This document shows, in pieces, positions 9,480 through 18,708 of a DNA stretch of 64,000 bases. How positions within the stretch are numbered: the first letter of the stretch is position 1; each line of letters starts with the position of its first letter. This DNA comes from Mesorhizobium sp. WSM4904 (GTDB lineage Bacteria; Pseudomonadota; Alphaproteobacteria; Rhizobiales; Rhizobiaceae). A program made the position numbers and the translations under genes. Under the pieces are notes generated by a model. That model was given only the letters and a program-made list of their open reading frames with translations. It was not told where the DNA came from and made no database searches. The stretch spans positions 6,209,001-6,273,000 of the forward strand of contig NZ_CP121354.1 in NCBI RefSeq assembly GCF_029674545.1. Reading direction: 5' to 3'.

Positions 9480-10511
9480 TCACAAGATCCGGCGTCGTGA
9501 TTTCACGAAGGTGTCGAACGCGACCGCCAAAACGATGATCATCCCGATGATGATCTGCTGGACGTAAGCCGAGACATCCAGGAGAACGAGGCCGTTGAGC
9601 AGGACACCGATCAGAACGGTGCCGATGACCGTGCCGAATATTGTCCCGGTGCCCCCAAAGAGGCTGGTCCCACCGATCACAACCGAGGCAATGACAGTCA
9701 ATTCAAAACCAGTACCGGCCACGGCCTCAGCCGAATTCAGTCTTGCCGCCAGGACGAAAGCACCGAGACCAGCGAAGAAGCCGGTGATGACATAGACACT
9801 GAGGATAATCTTCTGGACGTTGAGGCCGGCGAGGCGCGCAGCTTCGGGGTTTCCGCCGACTGCATAGATCTGCCGGCCGTAGCGCGTGTAGCTCAACGCT
9901 ATGTGCGCGATGACGGCGAACAGGACAAAGATCAGAACCGGAACCGGGACTGATCCCAGCTTACCTTGACCCCACCAGACAAAGGCGTCGTCGAAGCCGC
10001 TGACCGGCCCGCCGCCGGAAAAGAGCAAGGCCGCACCGCGAAAGGCCGACATGCCGCCCAGCGTCACAACGAAAGGCGGCACCTTGAACCGGGTGATAGC
10101 CAGCCCCTGAACAAATCCTGCCGCGACGCCTACGCCTATCGCTGCCAGCGCTGCGACCTCCCAACCGAAACCCATTGCGGCCGATCCATCGCCAACACTG
10201 AAACGGTTGTCGAGGCCGCCCTTTGCCACCACCGCCGCGACAAGCCCTGCCAAGGCTAGGATCGAGCCTATCGAAAGGTCTATTCCGGCAGTGAGGATGA
10301 CGAAGGTCATTCCTATCGCCAGCAGTCCGTAGATCGAGACCTGGCGCAGCACGTTGAAAAGGTTCAGCGGCGTGAGAAAGCGCGGCTCGAGGATCGAGAA
10401 GCCGATCATGAGAACCACGAGGAACAGCACTGGCGCGAAGCGCGCCACCACGTTAAACGGCCGAATTTGCTGCCGCTTCGCGACCGGTGCCTCCGCTGCC
10501 ACTTGCGCCAT
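9480..10511 (-). CDS. Sugar ABC transporter permease (CUT2)
   Basis: A 343-residue RbsC-like permease with about ten membrane segments, the CUT2 hallmark TAGIDLSIGS and the coupling loop GGNPEAARLAGL. It forms the channel for the sugar captured by the binding protein at 12192-13148. The start at 10511 has GGGGAG seven bases upstream; the frame continues upstream into the ATPase gene, where it is only an out-of-frame shadow. It follows the ATPase gene by 23 bases. Confidence 0.92.
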   Translation of the reverse strand: MAQVAAEAPVAKRQQIRPFNVVARFAPVLFLVVLMIGFSILEPRFLTPLNLFNVLRQVSIYGLLAIGMTFVILTAGIDLSIGSILALAGLVAAVVAKGGLDNRFSVGDGSAAMGFGWEVAALAAIGVGVAAGFVQGLAITRFKVPPFVVTLGGMSAFRGAALLFSGGGPVSGFDDAFVWWGQGKLGSVPVPVLIFVLFAVIAHIALSYTRYGRQIYAVGGNPEAARLAGLNVQKIILSVYVITGFFAGLGAFVLAARLNSAEAVAGTGFELTVIASVVIGGTSLFGGTGTIFGTVIGTVLIGVLLNGLVLLDVSAYVQQIIIGMIIVLAVAFDTFVKSRRRIL

Positions 10512-10534
10512 GTCATTCTCCCCTGGTTGATCTC

Positions 10535-12061
10535 TCATGCCGCGACCGCATCCACGGTCATCAGGGCCATCAGCATTTCTGGATTGGCGGCATCCGCTTG
10601 CACCTCGCCGGTGACGCGGCCCTCGCGCATTGTGATGATGCGGTCGCTGATGGCCAGCACCTCGGGCAGCTCCGAAGAGATCACGACGATGGCGATCCCA
10701 GTGCTTGCCATTTGAAACAGCAGATTGTGGACTTCGGCTTTGGCCCCGACATCGATCCCGCGGGTCGGCTCGTCGACGATGAGCACCTTGGGACCCAGAG
10801 CGAGCCAACGTGCCAGGACAATCTTCTGTTGGTTGCCACCCGAGAGGTCGGAGACGATCTGCTCCGGCCCCAGCATCCGGATGCGAAGCATTTTTCGGTA
10901 TTCCGCGATCAGGGTGTCCTCGGCACTTGAATCGATGAAGACACCCAGCCGGGAAACCCGGTCCTGCGCGGTGACCGTCAGGTTCGCGCGGATCGACTGC
11001 GACAGGAACAGGGCTTGCTGCTTCCTGTCTTCCGGCACCAGGCCGATGCCTTTTCGAATGGCGTCTTGCGGCGATGTCGGCCGCAACGACACGCCATCAA
11101 CTAATATCTCCCCCGAATCGAACGGGTCGGCACCAAAGATCGCACGCGCTGTCTCCGTGCGGCCGGAGCCAACCAGCCCGGCAATGCCTAGGATTTCGCC
11201 GCGTCGAACCTCGAAACAGATGTCATGCAAGGCCATGGCGTTCAGCCCTTCGAGGCCCCTGCGCCGCGACAGATTCTCGACTCGAAGAACGACCGCCTCG
11301 GTCGCGGCCGGCGCCGGGCGCCGTTGCATCGCGGTGATTTCGCGGCCGACCATGTGACGGATGATGGCGTCGATGGAGGTATCGGCGACGTCTCCTTCGC
11401 AGACGAAGGCGCCATCGCGCAGGATGGTGAAGCGATCGCACACGCGCATGACCTCTTCCAGGCGGTGCGTGACGAAGATGACGCTGAGGCCCTCATCCCG
11501 AAACCCGCTGACAATTTCGAAGAGCCGGTTCACCTCAGCATGTGACAGCGCCGCTGTCGGCTCATCCATGATGATGAGTTTCGATTTCATCGACAGGGCG
11601 CGCGCGATCTCGACCAATTGCTGTTCGGCCACGGACAGATCGCGAGCCAGTATGCGTGGGTTCTTCTCGAGACCAACCTTCGACATCAGGCCTCGCGCCT
11701 CATTGACCAAGCGTCCCCAATCCACGAAGTTTGCCCGGCCAGGTTCACGGCCAAGGAAGATGTTCTCCGCAATCGACATTCCAGGAACGAGCGTCAGCTC
11801 CTGGTAGATTGTCGCTATGCCGCTGCGTTGCGCATCCTGGGGTGAGTTGAACGTTGCCTTCGCGCCCAGAAAATCTATCTCGCCGGCGTCCGGCGCCTGA
11901 GCACCCGACAGGATCTTCAGCAGGGTCGATTTGCCGGCACCATTTTCGCCCAGCAAGGCGTGAACCTCGCCTGCGCCGACGCGCAAATCCACCGCTCTCA
12001 GCGCGGAGATGCCGCCAAACGACTTGGTGATCCCATTCATCTGCAAAAGCGGCTGGCGCAT
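10535..12061 (-). CDS. Sugar ABC transporter ATP-binding protein, two-domain RbsA type
   Basis: A 508-residue tandem ABC ATPase. The first domain has GENGAGKS near residue 38, an SVAEQQLVEIAR signature variant and IIMDEPTAAL; the second has a degenerate Walker A (GLVGSGRTE), a canonical LSGGNQQK signature and LIVDEPTRGID. This asymmetry is usual for RbsA, MglA and XylG. It drives import through the permease at 9480. The ATG at 12061 is preferred; an in-frame TTG at 12073 is possible but less convincing. Between this gene and the binding protein lie 130 bases without a clear signal. Confidence 0.92.
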   Translation of the reverse strand: MRQPLLQMNGITKSFGGISALRAVDLRVGAGEVHALLGENGAGKSTLLKILSGAQAPDAGEIDFLGAKATFNSPQDAQRSGIATIYQELTLVPGMSIAENIFLGREPGRANFVDWGRLVNEARGLMSKVGLEKNPRILARDLSVAEQQLVEIARALSMKSKLIIMDEPTAALSHAEVNRLFEIVSGFRDEGLSVIFVTHRLEEVMRVCDRFTILRDGAFVCEGDVADTSIDAIIRHMVGREITAMQRRPAPAATEAVVLRVENLSRRRGLEGLNAMALHDICFEVRRGEILGIAGLVGSGRTETARAIFGADPFDSGEILVDGVSLRPTSPQDAIRKGIGLVPEDRKQQALFLSQSIRANLTVTAQDRVSRLGVFIDSSAEDTLIAEYRKMLRIRMLGPEQIVSDLSGGNQQKIVLARWLALGPKVLIVDEPTRGIDVGAKAEVHNLLFQMASTGIAIVVISSELPEVLAISDRIITMREGRVTGEVQADAANPEMLMALMTVDAVAA

Positions 12062-12191
12062 TGTGAGATCCAAACGAATTCAGCAGTCGGGAAAGGCGCA
12101 TTGCTTGCGCCAGCGAGGGTGAGGTCGAGCTTGGGCCTCATCCCCCGCAGGCGATCGCCTTGGGAGGCTAGTGGTCGCGCGCGACGGAGTG

Positions 12192-13148
12192 TTACTTCAG
12201 CTCTCCCAAGCGTTCGCCGGCGTTCAGGTTGTCCTGTGTGACCGCGATCGGTGTGAGCAGCGTGATCTTGTGTTCCGGCGCCTTGCCGTCGCGCACAAAG
12301 GCCACGAGAATATCGACAGCCTGCCTGCCTTGCTTTCCCGGCATTTGCTCGATGGTTCCGGTCATGCTGCCATCGCGTACCTTGCCGAGAGATTCCGGCA
12401 GGGCGTCGAAGCCGATCAATTTCACCTTGTCGGTCAGGTCGCGAGCCTTCAGCGCCTCAAGGGCTCCGAGCGCCATATCGTCGTTTGCCGCGGCGATGGC
12501 GTCGGGCGGTGTCGCCATGGATGCCAGCGCGGACTCGGTCATGGAAAGACCCTTGGCGCGGTCAAATCCAGCCGTGTCCTCGAACACGAACTTGTATTTG
12601 GCCGCGAGGGGATCGAGCGCGTTGTGCAGGCCCTTGTTGCGATCGATCGCGGCGCTGGTGCCAGGCTGCCCCTGCAGGTTCATCACCCTGGCGCCGTCGG
12701 GAAACAGTTTGATGACGAGTTGGCCCTGCACCTCACCACCCTTCACATTGTCGGCACCGACATGAGCCAGGATTCCTTTGACGCTGTCGATCGAGCGATC
12801 GACGGTGACGACCGGTATCTTGGCATCGATCGCCTCCTGGATTGCCGGCGCAAGCGCCGCGGAGTCGTTGGGGCTGATCACGATTCCGTCGACACCCTTG
12901 GCGATCGCCGCCTCGATATCAGCGCTCTGTTTGCTGGAATTGCGCTGACCATCGCTCACCACAACGTTGATATTGCCGAGCTTTGCTGCCTCGTCCTGCA
13001 TCTCTTTCATGATGTGGACCGAAAATGGAAAGGCCAGATCAGGGCTGGAAAGCATGATCGTCAGGGGTTTGTCGCCGGCCCACGACAGAGCCGGCGTCAG
13101 CAGCATTCCAAGAACCGCCAGCGTTGTCGCGAAGGTGTTTGTGCGCAT
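12192..13148 (-). CDS. Sugar ABC transporter periplasmic binding protein (RbsB-like)
   Basis: A 318-residue protein with a Sec signal peptide (cleavage likely after ALSWA near residue 24) and a ribose-binding-type two-lobe fold, with ADIEAAIAKGVDGIVISPND, PVVTVDRSI and AANDDMALGA segments. The start at 13148 follows an excellent AAGGAGGAG site; upstream in-frame codons to 13211 are not needed. First gene of the transporter set, with an operator-like element (13211-13230) 63 bases upstream. Together with the RbsD/FucU gene at 13271 this suggests a pyranose-forming monosaccharide such as ribose, fucose or a relative. Confidence 0.92.
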   Translation of the reverse strand: MRTNTFATTLAVLGMLLTPALSWAGDKPLTIMLSSPDLAFPFSVHIMKEMQDEAAKLGNINVVVSDGQRNSSKQSADIEAAIAKGVDGIVISPNDSAALAPAIQEAIDAKIPVVTVDRSIDSVKGILAHVGADNVKGGEVQGQLVIKLFPDGARVMNLQGQPGTSAAIDRNKGLHNALDPLAAKYKFVFEDTAGFDRAKGLSMTESALASMATPPDAIAAANDDMALGALEALKARDLTDKVKLIGFDALPESLGKVRDGSMTGTIEQMPGKQGRQAVDILVAFVRDGKAPEHKITLLTPIAVTQDNLNAGERLGELK

Positions 13149-13210
13149 TTTCTCCTCCTTGGTTTGTGCACGGATCGCGGACAAATGCTCTCCTCCCACG
13201 ACCTCCGGCA

Positions 13211-13235
13211 ATTTGTTTATGTTCTATACATATTA
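13211..13235. promoter_or_regulatory. Operator-like site resembling the first ROK palindrome
   Basis: The 20 bases at 13211-13230 (atttgtttatgttctataca) match 17 of 20 positions of the left arm plus spacer of the perfect palindrome at 6932-6951. The core TATGT-tctat-ACATA is itself an inverted repeat. It sits 63 bases before the binding-protein start, the natural place for repression by the second ROK protein at 13994-15220. Confidence 0.65.
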
Positions 13236-13270
13236 CGCAAAAAAAGAGAATGCAAGCCTCCCCTCCTGCA

Positions 13271-13708
13271 TTAGTCAACCGGCGGTGCGACAACGCCCTT
13301 TTTCAGAAGGATGTTTCCGTAGAGCCGCCGATCGCCGCTGAGAATGATTGCGAAGCCGCTCTTGGCGCGCTGCTTGAATTCGTCGGGGGTAATCGGCGCC
13401 AGCGACAGCGGCCGGTCGGAATGCCTTGCGACAATATCCAGGAATTCGCCGAAAATGGGCAGCTCCGTTTCGGGGTTGCCCTCGACGATCATGCGGCAGG
13501 CTGCTTCGGAATCGCGGCTTTCGAGTGGCATTACCGAAAGCACCGCTTCGAGGATCCGGGTGCCCAGCACACCGTCGAGGCGGATGATATGGGCATCGTC
13601 ATCGCACGGATAGTTGGCATCCACGATTGCGATCTCATGACCATGGCCCATGGACCGCAAAGCATGGAGAAGATCGGGCGACAGGATTGGATCGATACCT
13701 TTCAGCAT
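13271..13708 (-). CDS. RbsD/FucU-family sugar mutarotase
   Basis: A 145-residue protein of the RbsD/FucU fold that catalyses anomer or pyranose/furanose interconversion of free sugars and so speeds their entry into metabolism. The hallmark GHGHEIAIVDANYP (His22, Asp30) and the C-terminal RLYGN with the conserved tyrosine are present. At 145 residues it matches FucU/RbsD size. The start ATG at 13708 has AAGGA eight bases upstream. First gene of the minus-strand locus, 122 bases before the binding protein, with its own upstream region shared with the divergent ROK regulator. Confidence 0.88.
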   Translation of the reverse strand: MLKGIDPILSPDLLHALRSMGHGHEIAIVDANYPCDDDAHIIRLDGVLGTRILEAVLSVMPLESRDSEAACRMIVEGNPETELPIFGEFLDIVARHSDRPLSLAPITPDEFKQRAKSGFAIILSGDRRLYGNILLKKGVVAPPVD

Positions 13709-13819
13709 GACAGGCGTCCTTTCAGATTTGCGTTTTTACTCAATGGGTGCGCGAGCGTTCCGACGCTCAGCGATTTGACAGGAGATGCAAAAAATATCCG
13801 AAGAACTCGGGCATCTTGT

Positions 13820-13844
13820 ATTTGCATTGATCCTATACTAATTG
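13820..13844. promoter_or_regulatory. Weak third ROK operator-like site
   Basis: The 20 bases at 13820-13839 keep 14 of 20 positions of the 6932-6951 element, including ATTTG at the start and TATAC near the end. The site is in the divergent promoter region between the mutarotase gene and the ROK regulator gene. The symmetry is poor, so this is a suggestion only; the TATACT could equally be a -10 box of the plus-strand regulator gene. Confidence 0.3.
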
Positions 13845-13993
13845 GCTTTGGTGGCCGTCAATGGCAATTCCTGCGTTGCAAGCGCGATGCAGCCAGCGAC
13901 GTCCAATCACTCTGGACGCACACGGCCGCGTGACGTTAACAGGGCAGACGCGCCACGATACGAAATGACGATCGAAACGGACGAGCAGGAAAT

Positions 13994-15220
13994 TTGAAAA
14001 CCACCAACCTCATCCGCCACGTCAATGAGACGCGGTGCCTGCGCCTGTTGCGAAGGGCCTCGCCGCTTTCGCGCGCCGACATTGCCCGCGAGCTTGGCCT
14101 GACCCGGGCGACTGCCGGGAACGTCATTGCCGTGCTGCTCGAGGCGGATCTGGCCATGGAACTGACCGAGCCTCAGGAGGCGGGCAAGGTCGGCAGGCCG
14201 GGAATACGCGTAGCGCTAAATCCCAAGGGAGCTTTCTTCGTGGGTATCGACGTATCAAGCACCTGGCTGGCCGGCGTGCTCGTCGACTTCACCGGGGCTG
14301 CGCTCAACAAGATCACCATTCCCAACAGCAAGAATTTCAGGGACCCGGAAACCGTTGCGCAGGCGATCGCCGATCTCGCGCGCCGCCTTGTTGTTGGTGC
14401 TGGTGTCGATACCAAGCGAGTTCGAGGCGTGGGCGTCTCCGTTCCCGGTATCGTGGGCCGAGACGGGGTCGTGGTTTCGGCGAGACTGCTGGAGTGGGAG
14501 GACGTCGATCTTGGACAATTGGTCGCCTCCTCACTTGGGGCACCATGGCCGATCCGGGTGTGCAACGACGCCGTCGCGCTTTCTGCAGCCATCGGCGCGC
14601 TAGACACCCACGAGCCGGAGGACATGCTCGTGGTGTTGCTCTCGGAGGGGATTGGCGCGGCGATCATCCGGAACGGTCGGGTTGCCGAGGGCGCCAGTGG
14701 TTTTGCCGGCGAAATCGGTCATATGGTTCTTTCCGTCAGACCAGAAGATGCCAAATCCCAAACCCTGGGACTGCTTGGAGGCTACGGCCCTTTCCTGCCG
14801 CTTCTTCCCGACGGCCAGTCGATCGCCGAGGGCCTGGCGGATTTGGCGGCTGTTCGGGATCACGGCAGCGTCCTGGAAACAAAACTCGATACATGGGCCG
14901 ACGTGATTTCAATCGGACTGCTCAATCTCATCCACATTCTAAACCCGGCACGCATCGTCCTCGGCGGCCCATTGGCTGTGTTGTTCCCAAGGATCCAGAG
15001 GAGGGTCGATGCGATTCTGCGAGCCAATTTACTGCACGGCTTGGCGCTGCCCCCCATCGAGATCGCCGGCATCGAAGCTGACACCGTTGCAATCGGCGCC
15101 GCCGGCACGCTCAGAGACAGCATTTTCCTGCTTCCTGAACTGGATCAAATTGGAAATGGAGTGCCTGTCGGCCGATCGCCCCAATTTGCCGAAATCGCTA
15201 GCTCATACAGCGAACGCTAA
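13994..15220 (+). CDS. ROK-family transcriptional repressor of the second sugar locus
   Basis: A 408-residue ROK regulator, a paralogue of the one at 7147-8304: the helix-turn-helix LSRADIARELGLTRATAG differs at only a few positions from LSRADMARQLGLTRATIG. The sugar-binding part has VGIDVSS, GVSVPGIVGRDG and GEIGH, but no CxCGxxGC zinc motif. TTG start with AGGA just upstream; it lines up with the start of the paralogue. Divergent from the RbsD/FucU and transporter genes, which it should control. The near identity of the recognition helices agrees with the similar operator sequences found at the two loci. Confidence 0.9.
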   Translation: MKTTNLIRHVNETRCLRLLRRASPLSRADIARELGLTRATAGNVIAVLLEADLAMELTEPQEAGKVGRPGIRVALNPKGAFFVGIDVSSTWLAGVLVDFTGAALNKITIPNSKNFRDPETVAQAIADLARRLVVGAGVDTKRVRGVGVSVPGIVGRDGVVVSARLLEWEDVDLGQLVASSLGAPWPIRVCNDAVALSAAIGALDTHEPEDMLVVLLSEGIGAAIIRNGRVAEGASGFAGEIGHMVLSVRPEDAKSQTLGLLGGYGPFLPLLPDGQSIAEGLADLAAVRDHGSVLETKLDTWADVISIGLLNLIHILNPARIVLGGPLAVLFPRIQRRVDAILRANLLHGLALPPIEIAGIEADTVAIGAAGTLRDSIFLLPELDQIGNGVPVGRSPQFAEIASSYSER

Positions 15221-15708
15221 TTGCAGTCGGACACGCCTACGCGTATCGCCGCCTGTTCGACGGCGCTAGCGGTCGTGCAGTGATTGATGCATAGTGGCGA
15301 GCCTCGTTACCGCACTTCGATATGAAGTCACACAGGCCTCGGCTTTACTCGGATCGGCCAGCCTTGATTGCGAGCGACCGGTAACGGCCTGCAATAAAAA
15401 CAAGCACTTACTCTTAAAGGCGGGCTAATTCACGCCTCTTACCCGCGCGGACGGAGGCGCAATTGGGGCCGCGGAGTCGTTCGGACCCAATGTCTGAAAT
15501 GGAGCCGAGACCGGCCTGTCTGTTATTGGCATCTGATCGTAAGAAACTGCCGTTCTGCCAGACGATAAAGCGCTTTTGATTGGCATCTGTGACGCATTAG
15601 CACGCTCTCTAACGAAGTGACCCTTCCAACGAGTGCGCGTAGAGGCCAATCCGTCAGGAAGATACGGCAGGTGCAAGTGGCGCCAATATCCTCATTCTCG
15701 ACGAGTCC
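15221..15708. other. Stretch without a supported gene
   Basis: I find no frame with recognisable protein features and no clear RNA or terminator structure here. It separates the second ROK regulator from a gene fragment and, with that fragment, looks like decayed sequence. Confidence 0.5.
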
Positions 15709-16056
15709 TCACGGACCGACGCGAACGACGGTCTTCCCCGCCCGCCTCTCGGTCGAATTGAACGTGGCGATAGCATCATCCAGGCTCGAGACCTTGCCAA
15801 TGTTCGTGCGCAGCCGCCCGTCCCGAACTCGCTGAATTATCTCGGATAATTGAGCGCGATCCGCCTCCACGACGAAGTCGATTGTCAAGCCGTCTGCTGG
15901 CCTAACTTGGGTAGGCCCGACGACGGTCACAAGCGTTCCTCCGGCCCGGATCAGCGCTGCGGACCGTATCTGAACATCGCCACCGATGACGTCGAACACC
16001 AGATCGACGCAACGAACTGGATGTTGATTGCTGTCTAATGCGATGCTGTCAGCCGC
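15709..16056 (-). pseudogene. C-terminal fragment of a zinc-type alcohol dehydrogenase/quinone oxidoreductase
   Basis: About 115 residues match the end of medium-chain dehydrogenase/reductases: VDLVFDVIGGDVQIRSAA, then RAGGTLVTVVGP, and the C-terminal KVSSLDDAIATF followed by GKTVVRV. The GroES-like half and the GxGxxG Rossmann motif, roughly the first 200 residues of the family, are absent. Upstream the frame stays open to 16287 but the sequence no longer looks like the family. This is best read as the stump of a deleted gene. Confidence 0.75.
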
Positions 16057-16424
16057 CATGATGAGAGCAGCGTCCACGATATGGATATAGCGCCTCTCGT
16101 CAGCATCATGATGGGTAACCGAGAGGGTCTCCGGTAGATCCCTCAAACGTCGATAAGCCGAAGGAACACCGCGTTGGCTAGCCGATAACCTGCTAAAAAG
16201 GCTGGATTTATTGAAATCGCGCGAGCATATTATGGGTCGGGCGCGCAGTGATTGAAAATGTTTGCGCCGCGCTGTGTTATTTTGCATGCCGCGCCCTTTC
16301 TTTCTCTCTCGTTCGTGGCGCTGGTAATGCTCTGATCCTCAAAAGGGTTGTGTCATTGGTTTTAAGTCTTTGAGACCGGCGACGGGTCTATCGTTTGTCC
16401 GCTTGCCGAATAGGGAGGAAGACA

Positions 16425-17543
16425 ATGGCCGAGGATGAACGTTCTCAATCAAGGCGAAGATTTCTGAAGACGAGTGGACTTGTTGCTGGCCTGACGGCGA
16501 CGGCGGTTACGGCTCCCTGGGTTCGAAGAGCCGGAGCCGCTGACACAGTCACCTGGAAAATTCAAACCTCGTGGCCAGCGGGTGTAGGGCTTGAAACTTT
16601 CCAGAACTGGTGCGGGACCATCAAGGAAAAGACCGGAGGCCAACTGGAATTTCAGCCGTTCAAGGCAAAGGACATCGTTGGTGATTTCGAACTCCTTGAC
16701 GGAGTGAAGAACGGTGTCCTGGAAGCGATGAACTCGTTTTCACTTTACTGGGCCGGCAAGCTTCCCGCTGCAGCGTTCCTGTCCTCGTACACGATGGGGC
16801 TACGCTATCCGCATGAATGGGACATCTTTTTCTATTCAAAAGGTGGTCTGCAGGCTGCGCGCGACCTCTATGCGAAACAAGGCCTTTACTACGTCAACCG
16901 CATCCACCATGGACCGAACATCATCCACTCCAAGACACCGATCCGCTCGATCGAAGATTTCAGGGACCTGAAACTGCGCGTACCGGGCGGCATGATCGCC
17001 GAGACATTCGCGAAAGCCGGCGCCAAGACGACGCTGTTGCCTGGCGGCGAAGTCTTCTCCGCGCTGGAGAAAGGCACGATCGATGCGGCCGACTACACAG
17101 GCCCGGCGGTAAACTGGGCGCTCGGCTTCCAGCAGGTGACCAAATACATTTCCATGGGGCCGCCTGGACTGATGTCGGTGTATCAGCCCGTCGACCTGAT
17201 GGATTTCGCCGTCAACATGAATGTCTGGAACCAACTCCCAGACAATCTCAAGAAATTCGTAGAAGACGAGATCCAGGTCTATTCGAACATCCATTTCGGG
17301 GCCATCCAGAAGGCCGACATGGAGACCTGGCACAAATTCACCGACGCAGGCATCGAGATCAATCGGCTTGGTCCGGAGGACCTCCAGAAGTTCCAGGAAA
17401 TCGCGGTGCCGATCTGGTTCGAGTGGGCCAACAAGGACAAGGACGCGGCGCGCATATTCAAGCTGCAGCTTGAGGTTATGGAGAATCCAACCGTCGGTTA
17501 CGTAACGCCTGACATGTATCAAGGGTTGTCGATCAACCTCTGA
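16425..17543 (+). CDS. dctP: TRAP transporter substrate-binding protein DctP, Tat-exported
   Basis: A 372-residue solute-binding protein of a TRAP transporter. The N-terminus holds a twin-arginine signal (SRRRFLKTSG near residues 9-18) followed by a hydrophobic stretch and cleavage near AGAA, so it is probably exported folded through Tat. The mature part has the DctP pattern, including DLKLRVPGG with the carboxylate-binding arginine and ALEKGTIDAADYTGP, which resembles keto-acid binders of the TakP type. A carboxylate ligand is therefore likely. The ATG at 16425 follows an AGGGAGGA site. First gene of a dctPQM operon; no regulator gene is adjacent. Confidence 0.9.
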   Translation: MAEDERSQSRRRFLKTSGLVAGLTATAVTAPWVRRAGAADTVTWKIQTSWPAGVGLETFQNWCGTIKEKTGGQLEFQPFKAKDIVGDFELLDGVKNGVLEAMNSFSLYWAGKLPAAAFLSSYTMGLRYPHEWDIFFYSKGGLQAARDLYAKQGLYYVNRIHHGPNIIHSKTPIRSIEDFRDLKLRVPGGMIAETFAKAGAKTTLLPGGEVFSALEKGTIDAADYTGPAVNWALGFQQVTKYISMGPPGLMSVYQPVDLMDFAVNMNVWNQLPDNLKKFVEDEIQVYSNIHFGAIQKADMETWHKFTDAGIEINRLGPEDLQKFQEIAVPIWFEWANKDKDAARIFKLQLEVMENPTVGYVTPDMYQGLSINL

Positions 17544-17601
17544 GGCTCTCCGCGCCCGTCCCGGTCGGGCGGGCGCACTCTCCTTCAAGAGACGGTCGCC
17601 G

Positions 17602-18705
17602 ATGCCCTCACTCACATTTGTGCTGCCGCACTGGCTCTACTGGTCGAGCCTCGTGCTTTTTCCACTTGCCGCGGTCTTCTTCGTGTTTCGCGAGCGGGCT
17701 CGACGCGATGCCGGCCGAGCCAACCTGTTCCTCGCCTATTTCTTCCTGGTCACTGCCGGTTTTCTCGGCATGCACCGTTTCTACCTGAAGAGCCGCTGGG
17801 GGTTCTTGTTCATCCCGTTCTTCGTCGCTGTTCTCTGGACCAGTGCCCAGGTGCGGGATGGCCGCGAAGCATTGTCTCTGGCTCGATCCCAAGCGGAGCA
17901 TGCCGAGAGGGTCCTGACGCAAACCAGGGCCGATGTCACATCCGGAAAGAGCGGTGCCGCCGGTCGCCTTGCGAAGGCCGAGGCGGATGCGGTGACGGCT
18001 CACGGCAATGACGCTGCTGCCATTGCTGGACTCGCCCGCTCGAACGCCCTTGCCCGAATTGCCGGAACTCTCCTCGGCCTCGTTCTCGTGGGCGACATCT
18101 TTCTCATGCCGGGCTTGGTTCGCCGCGCCCGCGAACGTGAGTTTCAACCGGCCCCAACCGACACCCATCCGCTGGTGACCGATGTGCCTGCCACGCCGGT
18201 CAAAGCCCCGCTCCCGATTTTTAGGCCCGTCGACCGGCTGGTCAAGGTGACGGGTGAGTTGGTCGCCTACTGGTCGGTCCTCGCGGTCATCGCCTATTAT
18301 TACGAGGTCGTGGCCCGTTACGTTTTCAATTCACCGACGAACTGGGTGCATGAGAGCATGTTTCTCATGTTTGGCATCCAGTACATGCTGGCAGGAGCCT
18401 ATGCTTATCGCGACGAAACCCATGTTCGGGTAGACATCCTCTACAGCCACCTCTCCGAACGCGGTCGGGCTATCTGCGACATCATCACCTCGGCCTTCTT
18501 CTTCCTGTTCACGGGGACCATGCTCGTCACAGGTTGGCGTTTTGCCAGTGACGCAGTGGCGGTTGGCGAACGCTCGTTCACCGAATGGGGCATTCAATAC
18601 TGGCCGGTAAAGCTCGCAATCCCTATTGGGGCGGCCCTCCTGTTGCTTCAGGGTCTGTCGCGGCTGATGCGAGATATCGCCACTGCATTCGGAAGGACCG
18701 GCTGA
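17602..18705 (+). CDS. dctQ: TRAP small permease DctQ fused to an N-terminal TM2-like domain
   Basis: A 367-residue membrane protein, twice the usual DctQ length (about 160-200). Residues 208-367 are a DctQ domain with four membrane segments and the VARYVFNSP and DETHVRVDIL signatures. Residues 1-80 hold three hydrophobic segments, one with GFLGMHRFYL (52-62), the glycine/His-Arg-Phe-Tyr hallmark of TM2 domains. Residues 86-145 are charged and alanine-rich, probably a coiled coil with many Lys, Glu and Ala, followed by another membrane helix (150-172) and a proline-rich linker. The gene lies between dctP and dctM, so it is the small subunit of this transporter. The role of the extra half is unknown. 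Confidence 0.85.
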   Translation: MPSLTFVLPHWLYWSSLVLFPLAAVFFVFRERARRDAGRANLFLAYFFLVTAGFLGMHRFYLKSRWGFLFIPFFVAVLWTSAQVRDGREALSLARSQAEHAERVLTQTRADVTSGKSGAAGRLAKAEADAVTAHGNDAAAIAGLARSNALARIAGTLLGLVLVGDIFLMPGLVRRAREREFQPAPTDTHPLVTDVPATPVKAPLPIFRPVDRLVKVTGELVAYWSVLAVIAYYYEVVARYVFNSPTNWVHESMFLMFGIQYMLAGAYAYRDETHVRVDILYSHLSERGRAICDIITSAFFFLFTGTMLVTGWRFASDAVAVGERSFTEWGIQYWPVKLAIPIGAALLLLQGLSRLMRDIATAFGRTG

Positions 18706-18708
18706 GCG

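Noticed and set aside
16057..16287. N-terminal extension of the quinone oxidoreductase fragment
   Set aside because: The frame is open but the residues do not resemble the family; it is taken as non-coding.
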